Positions 53,675-63,910 of a stretch of DNA of 64,000 nt are shown here, piece by piece; the first letter of the stretch is position 1; each line of letters starts with the position of its first letter. The translations under genes and the position numbers were made by a program. The DNA lies in NCBI GenBank assembly GCA_963576565.1, contig OY755048.1, positions 9,959,984 through 10,023,983 on the forward strand. The letters are read 5' to 3'. The DNA comes from Aspidapion aeneum. Lineage: Eukaryota; Arthropoda; Insecta; Coleoptera; Brentidae. The notes below the pieces were generated by a model. The model had not been told where the DNA came from and did not search any database. It saw only the letters and a list, made by a program, of their open reading frames with translations.

Positions 53675-55925
53675 TATATATATATATATAAGCACTACCT
53701 ACATGATGGCCTTGACACACTAACATAACCATGTTTTTTTATAATAACGGTTTTATTATGTTCTAAAACTAGTGCTATGATCAAATAAATATGCTATCCA
53801 GTTTTTTGTTTAATTTCTTTTTTTTTGAGAATTGGCAGTATTATGTCCGCTATCATCCGAACACGGTCATGTAAGTTTAATTTTTAGGTATAGTTAAGGA
53901 AAATATAAAGAAAAAAATAAAAATATACGATACCTAAAGTAAACTACCTTACATTGTTAATTGAAGCGTTTTTTTCAAAAACAGCCCATGTCATAGTTTT
54001 GATTTCCGTTAAAACTAGATGCACTAGATGTGGCGAAATCCCGCAAAGGCATTTTTAACGAAAGATAGAAAAAACGCTTCAATTGCCTAAATTCATCATG
54101 CAGTTTCTCAAAAAAATAATATGTTTATTAAGCATGTGTCGCACATAACTGCAAAAATAAAAAGGTAGGTGAGAATAAAATCTTTATAGATCTGACAACA
54201 CTGCTTCTAAGTATGTGGTATATCTGTTAAAAATCCAGCACGGGAATTTTTTTATTTGGTTGCTTGTCAGTCGTGGGTGTGAACAGATAAGGTTGCTTCT
54301 TAGATAAGTGATACACATACATATTTTGAAAGCTATAAAAGTATCTAATATTCAAAAAAATACCTCCACCAACTTTGGACTATTTTTCAGCTTAAGGTTT
54401 TATGTGAGTTACAGTGAGTGACGAAATTAGGATATACAGAGCATTAAAACAAACCTAATTTCGTCAGACGTGACACAATTAGGAAAAAAGTTCTTTATTT
54501 TTCAGAAAAAATTTGTTGTAGCTTAAATTCGTCAATCAATATGTGGCAAGTTTTAAAAGAAATATGATTTTAAAAAGATGACAAAATAAGGCTTTTTTGT
54601 GGTGACGAATTTAGGCAAGTCATTGAAAAATGAATTGACATGAGGTTTTTCCTTTTTATATTTTTTTTAAATAAAATTTTTCTAAATAAAAAATTTGTAG
54701 GGCTAAGTAATGAGCCAGTAAGTAGTAAAGTAACCAAACACCTGCGTTTCTGATTTAAAGATTATACATCTTTTGTTTTAAATATTTTTGAAACTTCAGC
54801 CACCATCAAAATTTTTTTTATTTCAAAATAACGAAACCTAAAAAACTAAGCCATATTTTGAGTATGTAATGGTATAACTAAATTAAACATTACATACAAC
54901 GAAATAAGGAAAAGTTCCTTATCAAGTTTGGCAATAGAACAAAATTTTATTTTTTATTTAAAATAAAAAATATCTTAGCAAAAATATTAAAACATAATAA
55001 TACATGAGGTTTAGATATAAGTTAACATTAACTGAAAATACATTTAGGTAATGTTTTTCCCAATTTATATGTACCTACATTAAATATCAGAACTTCTTGA
55101 CATTATTGTTTTTTAGTTTAAGGGAGAATATTCCACTGCATTAGCCGCAATTTTTAACAAAATTTATCCGTAACATAACATAGTTTTTTGAGCAAAATTA
55201 CTTGGTATTCCAAAAATTTTCGCCGGCGTATTTTCTATGCCTGTCAATTTTTAATTCAGACCTAAGATTTAATAAAAACAACATTGAAAAGATATATTCT
55301 GATTTTTGTTTCGCCGTGTGCCCCTCCCCTCTCGAAATCCTGGATCCGCCACTGTTAAGGTGACGAAATTAGGGCAATTTATCTAATAGATAATATTTTA
55401 GTATGTATATTTATAATTATTTGGTTTGTTGGTTTTCAAAATAAATTTCTTTAAGGTGGTCTAAACTGAAACAGGTTACCTTATACTTTTTTCTTTGATT
55501 GTTTTTTGATTGAATCATATCCCCCCCTCAAGATTCATTAGTGGATAGGTCACTGTGCGTCTTGATTTGTACTGTCGCTGCGCACTCACCTTTATATGTG
55601 CTGGATTTGTATTTTCAATTGACAGGCGGTTGTTAATTGGTTTCATAAACTATTCACATGGCGGATATTAGTGAGGGATTTGCGGAAATTGAATTGGATG
55701 GTATAATCATAAAAACAAAACAACAAACAAGGCTATTTTCTTTACAACATTACCTGAAATTTAAAAAATAAACGTAAAAAACAAAGTTGAGGACTACAAA
55801 CATTCAAAATTGAGCCAAAAAAATAAAAATTTTTGCTATTGCATTTAGGTCAAGGTCAAAGGTGTTTAAATCGTCCACAATATTAAAAATAAGTTGGTCT
55901 AAAAAACAACAATAGCTCGCAAAAG
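53675..55925. other. Non-coding DNA
   Basis: AT-rich with scattered GACGAAATTAGG words (54417-54620, 55367). Around 53945-54080 AATTGAAGCGTTTTTTC appears near its inverse GAAAAAACGCTTCAATT, which may be a small foldback. Nothing coding is well supported except the weak 37-codon frame at 55658. Confidence 0.45.
55658..55771 (+). CDS. Possible short ORF or first exon (unrecognised)
   Basis: ATG in a favourable context (CACATGGCG) opens 37 codons starting MADISEGFAEIELDGIIIKT. A GTATAATC after GGATG could be a donor. The acidic, helix-friendly start looks protein-like, but no family is recognised and it is short enough to be chance. Confidence 0.15.
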   Translation: MADISEGFAEIELDGIIIKTKQQTRLFSLQHYLKFKK

Positions 55926-56619
55926 CCCAGGTAGCAAGGGGTCATCAAATGACGTCTTTTTTTCGTCGAAAAGTGGTCATTTGGATGACCCGCAGGTCAT
56001 CTACCAAAAAATATTGTCTTTAAGGTGTCAGTTACTTGACGTCTTTTCGTAGTGTAGTTTTTGACAGCTGAAAAACGTCATATATTGGTCACTAACCACA
56101 CTGCACACTTTGTTCAAGGGACATACACTCATACTTACATAGATGGTGCCCCAGTCAGTACTGGACCGGATTTATACGGAATGTGGGGGTACGTATGTAA
56201 AATAAATTAAATATTAAATCAAGACAAACTTCGAGGCTTCTTTCGCTTCAAGGTGGAGATGTGTAATTCTAGGTATGTACTGTACCTGTTCCAATACTTC
56301 CAGGTCTAAGTCACAGAAGAGTCACCTTCTGTGTCTAAGTTTCCTTCAGTGTTCTCAACTGTAGGGAATATTTCATATATTCAGACGAGTTAAAAAAAAA
56401 GTCATAAATAGGTTTATGTCTGTGTTTGTGTCTAATGTTCTGATTTGGTCCCAAATACGTCATATTGCTGACGTATTTAAAACGTCTAAAAATGACGTCA
56501 TTTTGGGTGTGTCTTTTGAACGTCATTTAAAGGTCATTTACACGTCAGATTAGAGACGTCAATGGTCATTAAAAATGACCTGTTTTTGACGTTTAAAAAA
56601 CGTGACCTTCCTACCTGGG
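55926..56619. mobile_element. CCCAGGTAG-ended MITE, 694 bp
   Basis: The ends CCCAGGTAGCAAGGGGTCA and TGACCTTCCTACCTGGG are imperfect inverted repeats flanked on both sides by AG. The subterminal regions are crowded with GACGT, GGTCAT and ATGACC motifs in both orientations, like transposase-binding subterminal repeats. No coding capacity. The termini recall the CCCAAC element. Confidence 0.75.
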
Positions 56620-56621
56620 AG

Positions 56622-57829
56622 TGTTTTGCATATTGCATAGTTCCACCGTACCTAAGTGTTTCCATTAAAATAAATTTATTCTAAATGATTATGCGGGAAG
56701 AAGATTATATTTTTGTGGAGTGGAGCGCTTTGTATAAAGTTTCAAGCGAAAAACTTTTAAATAGGAATGGTCGATTTTAAAAAAGCTTTTCTCCAAGTTC
56801 TGTGCTACAAGCGGCAACCCATTTCTTTAAAAAATAAATCATTTCCTGGCCACTGCACAGCCATCACCATATTAGAGCAAAAAATTTGAAAAACGAAAAA
56901 GCTCTCCGTTTTCGGATTAGAAGCAAATTATATTACGTTTTAGCGGCAACAGACCATTTCTCCCTAATTCGACCCCCCTGAATCCGAATATCCCTGTTGC
57001 CAACTCGAACTATCGACAGGGACGGAGACAATCCCCCCAAACCCCCAAAAACCTGTTTTTTTTTTCAGTTTTATTACATTTTCTACTAACCTTTTTATCG
57101 AAAATTGCAAACAACCGAACCGAACACACGCGGTTCACGGGAGGGGAAAAAAGGGAAATTCCCCCCCCCCCAGATCTCGAAATAATCTAGAAAGAAAACA
57201 AGATTAAAAACTATTAAATCCAAATAACATGATTTCACTAACCCTAACACAATTTTTAACATAATAAAAATAAATAAAAAATAGTAAAAAAATCAAATAA
57301 AAACGTCTAAATGTTTTAAAATTTTTAAACACAAACAGTTTTCGTTGTTGAAAAATCTACATTTATACAACGTTAATTTAAAAAATAATAAATTCAATAA
57401 AACTTGTGCATTTATGTCAAAACCTATACCTATAATATAGCCGATCAATACATAAAGAGCTCATTAGTACGGAGACATAGTTTGAAATAAAATAAAAGTT
57501 AAAATAAATTAAATTAAAATACAAAATAAAATTAAATGTCACTACAAATCCCTTAAGCGGACATATCTTACCAAAATTAAACATAAAATCAAAAAATCTA
57601 AAACGTCGCCGGCGCCGTCTTTTTTAGACCCATCTTATATAATAATAGATTTTATTATTATGATAATATTAGAATGTAAAAATTTTTTTACCAATTTATT
57701 TTCTACTTTTTAGTCTCAGCTATCTAATCTATTAAATGAAAATATTTGTTCAATAACAGAACAGAAGAGTTTATTCTAGATTATAATGAAATCGCTGATC
57801 GTGAGTTGTTTGGAAACTCATTTTTCTAT
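56622..57829. other. Non-coding DNA
   Basis: AT-rich with a C-run near 57165. No gene or transposon end is recognised. Confidence 0.5.
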
Positions 57830-58395
57830 TGGGGGAAGGAGAGCGTGGGGGTAGAGGTAGAAATATATTTTTTGTTCGGGCTGTATTGCCATCGGACCTT
57901 TATGCATATACCAAATTTTATAAAAGTCATTTGAAGTGAAGTGTGTCAAAAACGCATTTTTTTTGGAAGGGGGTGGGGGGGTAGGGGTGGGTGGTTTATT
58001 TTTTCTTTATTGTTGTATTGTTATCGGACCACTATATGTATACCAAATTTCATCCAAATCGGATAATGGGAAGTGTGTGAAAAACACATTTTTCTATAGA
58101 TGGGGGTGGGGGTAGGAGTGGTAGGATTTTGTTTTCAATGTTGGATTGTCATCGGACCACTATATGTATACCAAATTTCATCCAAATCGGATAATGGGAA
58201 GGGTGTTAAAAACGCATTTTCTATGGAAGGGGGTGGGGGTAGGGGTGGGAGGATATTTTTTTTAATGTTGTATTGTCATCGGACCACTATGTGAATACCA
58301 AATTTCATCCAAATCGGATAATGGGAAGCGTGTCAAAAACTCATTTTTCTATGAAAGGGGGTGGGGGTAGGGGTGGGAGGATATTTTTTTCTTAA
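57830..58395. repeat. 128-bp tandem array
   Basis: ATCGGACC recurs at 57891, 58023, 58151 and 58278, spacing 127-132 bp. Each unit has ATACCAAATTTCATCCAAAT and a G-rich GGGGGTGGGGGTAGGGGTGG segment. Unit words match the Helentron-type repeats at 41108 and 43474. ORFs in it are repeat artefacts. Confidence 0.9.
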
Positions 58396-58435
58396 TATTT
58401 TTACGGGTTCACAACGACAAATTAAAACTCGCAAT

Positions 58436-58832
58436 TGTTGAAAACGATACGTCAATTTATTTCGACAAATTATGTACAAAAACACGCACTTAAACTTACT
58501 AATAACTTGCTAATAATTCACTACATTAATACGCCTATTAACTTCGCGTTAACATCTAGCGATCACTACCATTGGTTATCTCTGACTGCCCGATGCACGA
58601 CGTCCGGCCCTATATATAACGGGCTGCCTACTATTCGAGAATTTTCCATCCTTGTTCGATTCGGAATTATTCCAACCTTTTCTAGAACACGGACCGTTCG
58701 CATACCAGTTTGTCACAGATAACGCAACTAAAACCTAGATTAAGAATACAACCATAAAATACGTCAACCTAATACTACACTAAACCTAAATAAATTCTAA
58801 CTATAAAATTTAAATAACTTAAATTTGTAACA
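58436..58832 (-). repeat. 3' LTR of second gypsy (outer limit approximate)
   Basis: On the minus strand, GAAGAAGAGGATAG (purine tract) is followed by TGTTACAAATTTAAG, taken as the LTR start at 58832. The far end is uncertain: a CA-ending candidate is at 58436 (TTTTCAACA) and the 128-bp array begins before 58400. The 5' LTR is not available to compare. Confidence 0.6.
58611..58618 (-). promoter_or_regulatory. TATA box in second gypsy LTR
   Basis: Minus-strand GTTATATATAGGGCC, about 215 bp into the LTR, with GCAGTCAGAG about 30 bp downstream as a possible initiator. Confidence 0.55.
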
Positions 58833-58844
58833 CTATCCTCTTCT

Positions 58845-59309
58845 TCAGGTTTGATCGTCTCGATCAACATTTCCCAGGTAAGGTTTTAGTCTGTCTAGAT
58901 GAACAACTTTCATCTTGGACTTCGGGCTTTTCTGGATTCGGTAGACTACATCATTAATTCTCTTAACAACTTTATAAGGCCCTTCCAACTTAGGTGATCT
59001 TCCTTTCTTGCATTGAGGATTGTATAGCCAGACTTGATCATTCTCTTTGAACCCTGAAGAGTTTGCTTTCAGGTTATACCTCGCTTTCATGCGGTCACTG
59101 GCTATTTCTATTCGCTCTCTAACCACTTCATGGATATCGTGCAGCTTTTGCCTTAAACGTTCGACATAGTCATTAACCTCTAAGTGTTCTTCTTCAGGTG
59201 AACCAAACATGATATCACATGGTAAACGCAGTTCTCTACCAAACAGGATACTAGATGGAGTAGCTCCTGTCGTATTGTGAATGGCGGTTCTATAGGCCAT
59301 CAAAAACAA
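58845..59309 (-). pseudogene. pol: Second gypsy integrase, C-terminal part
   Basis: Starts in frame within the integrase core at FLMAYRTAIHNTTGATPSSI (the A-YRT--H--TG-TP motif) and continues LFGRELRLPCDIMFG, then a C-terminal DNA-binding region with YNLKANSSGFKENDQVWLYN and KLEGPYKVVKRINDVVYRIQ (GPY-type). The end HLDRLKPYLG is the usual Mdg4/412-like terminus. It is separated from the upstream integrase piece by a deletion and a frame change. Confidence 0.88.
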
Positions 59310-59352
59310 TGGAATATATTGGTCCCAATCTGTTTGGTGCTCATCAACAACA

Positions 59353-60057
59353 TCAACTTATTCCTAAAAGGTCACAGAGATTCTGGAAGAGCTTTGATTC
59401 AAAGTTTCTTCCTTGATCTGAATGTAGTTCCAAAGGAATGCCAAATCGGCTGAAAACATCATTTACTAGAACTTCTGCAACTGTAGCGGCCTCTTGGTTA
59501 GGCAAAGCAAAAACTTCTGGCCATTTGCTAAAGTAATCCATGACAACAAGGATGTATTTGTTGCCCTTTTTAGTTTCTGGAAATGGTCCGGCCACATCAA
59601 TAGCAATGCGTTCGAATGGCAGACCTACGTTATATTGTTTCATTTGACCTCTGGACCTTGTTTTGGGACCTTGGCTGGCTGCACAAGTCGAACATCGGCG
59701 GCACCAGTTTTTCACATATTGAAAGTAATTGACCCAATAAAATCGGTTTCGAATTTTGTCCATGGTTTTATTTATGCCTAGATGCGCGCCTGATTTTCCA
59801 CCATGGCATTCGGCCACTATATTGTCCACTTGATTAACCACAGTAAGGCCATCGGCACTTTCCCAGGCATGTTTAAGGATGTTTCCTCTACTATCAGTGA
59901 ATCCCATTGTGCCCACAGTGATTTGAATATCACCCCTTGGTTTGCGATATCTTGCCATGATGGTCGTGGCTTGTTCTCTTCTTTCAATCGCAAGATAGGT
60001 CCTACATTTTGTCGTTAATTTGTGTGGTTCTAATCGAAGCCGACATCCATTCTTCAT
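59353..60057 (-). pseudogene. pol: Second gypsy integrase, N-terminal part and core
   Basis: Contains the zinc-binding module (ECHGGKSGAHLGINKT and WCRRCSTCAAS), the first catalytic aspartate (RIAIDVAGPFPET) and the second (LHSDQGRNFESKLF), then stops at DLLGIS. The stretch that should carry the third catalytic residue, glutamate, is absent before the chain resumes at 59309 in another frame. The beginning overlaps the RNase H end in a different frame, showing another frameshift near 60010-60055. Confidence 0.9.
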
Positions 60058-60607
60058 CTGGTTCTAACTTTATCTGGCGCACGTGGGTAATTCCTTCTTT
60101 CTGGTCAATTTTCCTGCAATTTTTACAATCCTCAGGGCAAGGTCTTCTGGACAATGCATCCGCATTATTATGCACCCTTCCCGCTCGGTGCTTAATTTGA
60201 TAATGGTATTGTTGTAGCTTTTCTATCCATCTCGCGACTTGCGCCTTGGTTGGTTGTTTCATTTTCATGAGCCACTGAAACGCAGCATGATCCTATCTAA
60301 TCAGAAACTCTTGTCCATAGAGATATTTGTGAAAGTGATCTACGGATTTAATGATGGCTAGGAGCTCCTTTCTGGTAACACAATAATTTCTCTCTGGTTT
60401 GGATAGCTTTTTGCTGAAAAATTCGATGACCCGTTCTTCTCCATCTTGTACTTGGGAGAGTACTGCTCCTATGCCATCGTTGCTCGCATCAGTATCTAAT
60501 ATGAATTTACCTTTTGGAATGGGATATGCAAGAATCGGATTAGAACATAATGCTGCTTTTAGTCTTCTAAATGCTTGGTCACATTCGGTATTCCATTTGT
60601 AAGAAGC
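60002..60607 (-). pseudogene. pol: Second gypsy RNase H region
   Basis: On the minus strand from about 60600, KWNTECDQAFRRLKAALCSN leads into RNase H text with FILDTDASNDGIGAVLSQ and ERNYCVTRKELLAI, then a premature TAG in place of the residue before DHAAFQWLM. From 60268 the frame is open: MKQPTKAQVARWIEKLQQYH and GRVHNNADALSRRPC, the normal domain end. A frameshift separates this from the RT frame at 60608. Confidence 0.85.
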
Positions 60608-62290
60608 TTAATCTTCTGTAAGTCTATGTAATGGAGACGCTATTTTGGCGAATCCTTCTACAAATCGTCTGTAGTATGTACACAGACCCAAAAAGCTTCT
60701 CAATTCATGTTTGTCACGCGGTTGAGGCCATTCTTTTATTGCTTGTAACTTTTTCTCGTCGGTATGGATGCCTTCTCGGGAAACGACGTGACCCAAGAAC
60801 TCAACTTTTTCTTGGAATAGAAAACACTTCTTTGAGTTTAGTTTAAGATTTGCGTTCCTGATTCTTGAAAATACTTCTCGTAAATTGTCTAGATGATCTT
60901 CAAATGATTTTCCCATTACTATGACATCATCTAAATAGACTAAGCAGGTTTTCCAAGTAAGGCCTCGTAGAACGACTTCCATTAGTCTTTCAAATGTAGC
61001 TGGGGCATTGCATAGGCCAAATGGCATCACATTAAACTGATAAAGTCCACTTCCAGCAGAGAATGCAGTCTTCTCTTTATCTCTTTCAAAGATTCCTACT
61101 TGCCAATATCCACTTTTCAGGTCAAGAGTAGAAAACCAATATGATCCTGCCAATGTTGTTAATGTGTCGTCTATTCTTGGCAGTGGGTAACTATCTTTCT
61201 TGGTTACATCGTTAAGTTTCCTGTAATCGACACAAAATCTAGTACTTCCATCCTTTTTAGTGACCAACACCACAGGAGATGGCCAAGGACTTGATGACTC
61301 TTCAATAACACCGTCGCTGAGCATTTTATTAATGAGATTGTGAACTTCTTCTTGTTTGGCCAATGGTAGTCTTCTTGGGGGCTGTCTTATCGGTTGGGCA
61401 TCGCCAGTGTTGATGGAATGTTGAATAAGGTTTGTGCGTCCCGAACTACTCTTAGTTTCAAAGATATTGCTTTGTTCTTCTATAAACTCTCTCGCTTTAC
61501 GAAATTCTTCTGGAGTGAGATGTTGCCAAGTTGACTGAAATTGCTGAAGTACCTCCGTTGGTAACTTACTTTTATCCTCCGAAGTTGGCTCTTCACATCT
61601 TGTTACTTTCTGTACTGGTTCAAATAATGCTACCACCTCCCCCTTATTAATTTTGACACTATTTGGGAAAATATTGGCGACTTTAATCGGGATGTCTTTA
61701 TCGGTTTTAACTAGTGACTTTGCAACGAGGTAGGTGTTGGATAATTTCTGTTGGCTTATGAGTCCGACACAGCTTGATGTTTTACTTTCTAGCCTCCCAA
61801 AAATTATGGTCTCACTGTTACCGACCAGTCTTGTTGTACATACTGCCACGACCTTTATTGGTTCTTTATTGAAGTGACTATTTGACAAAATGAACTCTTC
61901 ATTCCCAAATCTCAGGGTATTAAGTTTATTATCAAACGCAAATCCATGTTTACTTATCAAGTCCATTCCCAAAATACATTCGTCTTCTATTTCGGCAACC
62001 AATACAGTGTGGCGAATCTTCAATCTTCCCAGCTGTAGGTCTATGTCTGTCTGCCGCAACACGTCGGCGGATTCTCCAGTCACAGTCTTAAGTGTTATTT
62101 TCTTTTCTGTTGGTCGAATTTTATATCTCGTTGCAATTTTGAACTTAAGCAATGATATGGCAGCACCAGTGTCTACTGTTATGTTAACTTGTCTTCCATT
62201 TATAAGTCCGTCGATGTTAAGACTGTCAGCAGTATGTTTTAAGCTCTTAATTGAATAAATATTGGGGGCTACATTCCCTTTAGCCAACAC
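60608..62290 (-). pseudogene. pol: Second gypsy protease and reverse transcriptase
   Basis: A 560-codon open piece in the -1 frame relative to gag. Aspartic protease ITVDTGAAISLLK lies near residue 37. A linker follows, then RT motifs SSPWPSPVVLVTKKDG, RFCVDYRKLNDVT, FSTLDLKSGYWQV, QFNVMPFGLCNAPATFERLM and catalytic VYLDDVIVMG, and the connection FLGHVVSREGIHTDEKKL and LRSFLGLCTYYRRFVEGFAK. This portion is intact; the frame is lost just after HRLTED. The frame is also open upstream to overlap the gag end. Confidence 0.88.
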
Positions 62291-62313
62291 CCGCCCCTCT
62301 GCGTTGACTAGTT

Positions 62314-63567
62314 TTAGTTTTCCTGATCTCTTCTTCGGTACTCTGTCCCGCTAGATGGCGCACGAGACCTTATTTGGACGCGACAATCGCGTTGAATATA
62401 CCCTGTACGTCCGCATCTGAAACACTTTACATTTGACGGGGATCGTCTGCTTTCTTTCAAAGAGTCAATCTTCTCTATCAGTGATTGAAACATTTGGTTT
62501 AGCGTTTTTGAGTTGGCCTCATGTCCATTGCTCATTTCTTCTCCCTCCTGAATTGAAACAGCTCTTACTTTTGGCCTGGACATATTATTTGATGATTCGA
62601 TTTTAAGGGATCGAATCAACACTTCAATGCTATTATGGAAGCGTTCTCGACGAAGTAACTTTGCTAAGTCCGTGTCTCGTAATCCGTTAATAAAGCGATC
62701 TACCGTGAAGGGATCTCTGTAATTTTCTGGCATTTCTGGGTAAGCTAGATACATCAGCCTCCTGATATCTGCTTCATACTCTTGCAATGATTCTCCTGGT
62801 CTTTGTTGACGAATATTTAATTCTGACCAATGTAAATTTCGCAAGTGTTCGTCTCCATACCTTCTTTCTAACGCTGCCACTAAAGCGTTATAATTCTGTT
62901 TTTGTTCGACTGGAATGGACCGTAAAAGTCCCAGAGCAGGTTCTCGTAGAGCTACTAACAATGCTCTAGCTTTTTCCTCATCAGCAGCTTCAAACTGTTG
63001 TTTATAAGTAGACCAGGAAGACGTACCATCGAAAATTGGAGGCTTAATGTTTTGGTTGGAATTCACAACACATCCCTGAGCCTTCATTTTGTTGTGTTCT
63101 TTTTGGAGCTGTATAAGCTGTTTTGACACGTCCTGGAATTTTTCTTCCATGGTTTGAAAAACTTCTTCCCTAACATTCTGTACCTTTTCTTCAACATTAT
63201 GTACCCTTTCTTCTACATTCTGCAATTTATTTTGTACCTTTGGTTCCACACTATGCATTCTTTGAGTTATTTCTTCCTTAAGATCTTCGGTTGCAGTCTT
63301 AAACTCTTCTCTCAGCTGTTCGGAGTTGCTCTTTATTTGTTCAAAGTTTTCCTGCATGTCGTTCTGGTTTTGTTCGATGGTCTGTCTCATATCATTCTGA
63401 TTTTGTTCAATAGTGTGTTTCATGTCGTCCATGGTGTGTTTCATATCGCCCTGGTTTTGTTCAATGGTCTGTTTCATGTCGTTCTGGTTTTGAGCCATTT
63501 GAGCTGCTAGAGCCTGCATCATTTTAGTTAAATCTTCCATCTTGGCCGATCTTTGTCTAGTAAGCAT
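62314..63567 (-). CDS. gag: Second gypsy Gag
   Basis: 417 codons from ATG 63567 (MLTRQRSAKMEDLTKMMQAL). Residues about 15-165 form a long coiled coil with 11-residue repeats of the QNQNDMRQTIE kind, then NVEEKVQNV heptads. A retrotransposon gag domain follows (SSWSTYKQQFEAADEEKARA to about residue 330, with LRSIPVEQKQNYNALVAALE). The single zinc knuckle reads CFRCGRTGYIQRDC: the histidine ligand of CCHC is tyrosine. The region between FEAA and DEEKA seems shorter than in relatives. The frame itself is open. Confidence 0.85.
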   Translation of the reverse strand: MLTRQRSAKMEDLTKMMQALAAQMAQNQNDMKQTIEQNQGDMKHTMDDMKHTIEQNQNDMRQTIEQNQNDMQENFEQIKSNSEQLREEFKTATEDLKEEITQRMHSVEPKVQNKLQNVEERVHNVEEKVQNVREEVFQTMEEKFQDVSKQLIQLQKEHNKMKAQGCVVNSNQNIKPPIFDGTSSWSTYKQQFEAADEEKARALLVALREPALGLLRSIPVEQKQNYNALVAALERRYGDEHLRNLHWSELNIRQQRPGESLQEYEADIRRLMYLAYPEMPENYRDPFTVDRFINGLRDTDLAKLLRRERFHNSIEVLIRSLKIESSNNMSRPKVRAVSIQEGEEMSNGHEANSKTLNQMFQSLIEKIDSLKESRRSPSNVKCFRCGRTGYIQRDCRVQIRSRAPSSGTEYRRRDQEN

Positions 63568-63669
63568 CAACTTCGTGATAAATCACTTAAAACGTGTATT
63601 TTAGGGCTACAAAGCGAATGTCGAAGTCGGTTTTTCAATATCTCTTCCAATTCTTAAATAGAACCTAAT

Positions 63670-63684
63670 GGAATGTTCTGGAAT
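63670..63684. promoter_or_regulatory. Heat-shock-element-like motif, unit 1
   Basis: GGAATGTTCTGGAAT fits nGAAnnTTCnnGAAn, three contiguous inverted pentamers. Confidence 0.5.
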
Positions 63685-63782
63685 ATACTGGTAAATGCTA
63701 CTCTTTCTCCTACTAGGCAAATGTAGAAATCACTTTTTGATTATCTCTTTTGGTTCTCGAATAGACCGTCGTAGAATGTTAT

Positions 63783-63797
63783 GGAATATTCTAGAAA
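63783..63797. promoter_or_regulatory. Heat-shock-element-like motif, unit 2
   Basis: GGAATATTCTAGAAA fits nGAAnnTTCnnGAAn. Confidence 0.5.
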
Positions 63798-63895
63798 TAA
63801 TTTCTAATTCTTACTTTTGAAATAGCTAAACTAATGTCGAAATCGGTATTTGTATATCTCTTCTAGTTTTTGAATAGAACGTCGTAGAATGTTAT

Positions 63896-63910
63896 GGAAT
63901 CTTCTAGAAA
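63896..63910. promoter_or_regulatory. Heat-shock-element-like motif, unit 3
   Basis: GGAATCTTCTAGAAA fits nGAAnnTTCnnGAAn, 113 bp after unit 2. Confidence 0.5.

Noticed and set aside
51256..55354. A 4.1-kb hAT element with CAGTGGCGG and CCGCCACTG ends
   Set aside because: The flanking 8-mers do not match and the span contains several complete unrelated elements; the ends probably belong to different insertions.
62310..62330. Programmed frameshift signal in the second gypsy (G GAA AAC before the gag stop)
   Set aside because: The A-site AAC could slip, but the first triplet does not fit X XXY, and I saw no clear downstream stem-loop.
63154..63510. 118-codon plus-strand hydrophobic ORF
   Set aside because: It is the antisense of the coiled-coil repeats of Gag; the hydrophobic look follows from complementing Q/N/D/K/E codons.
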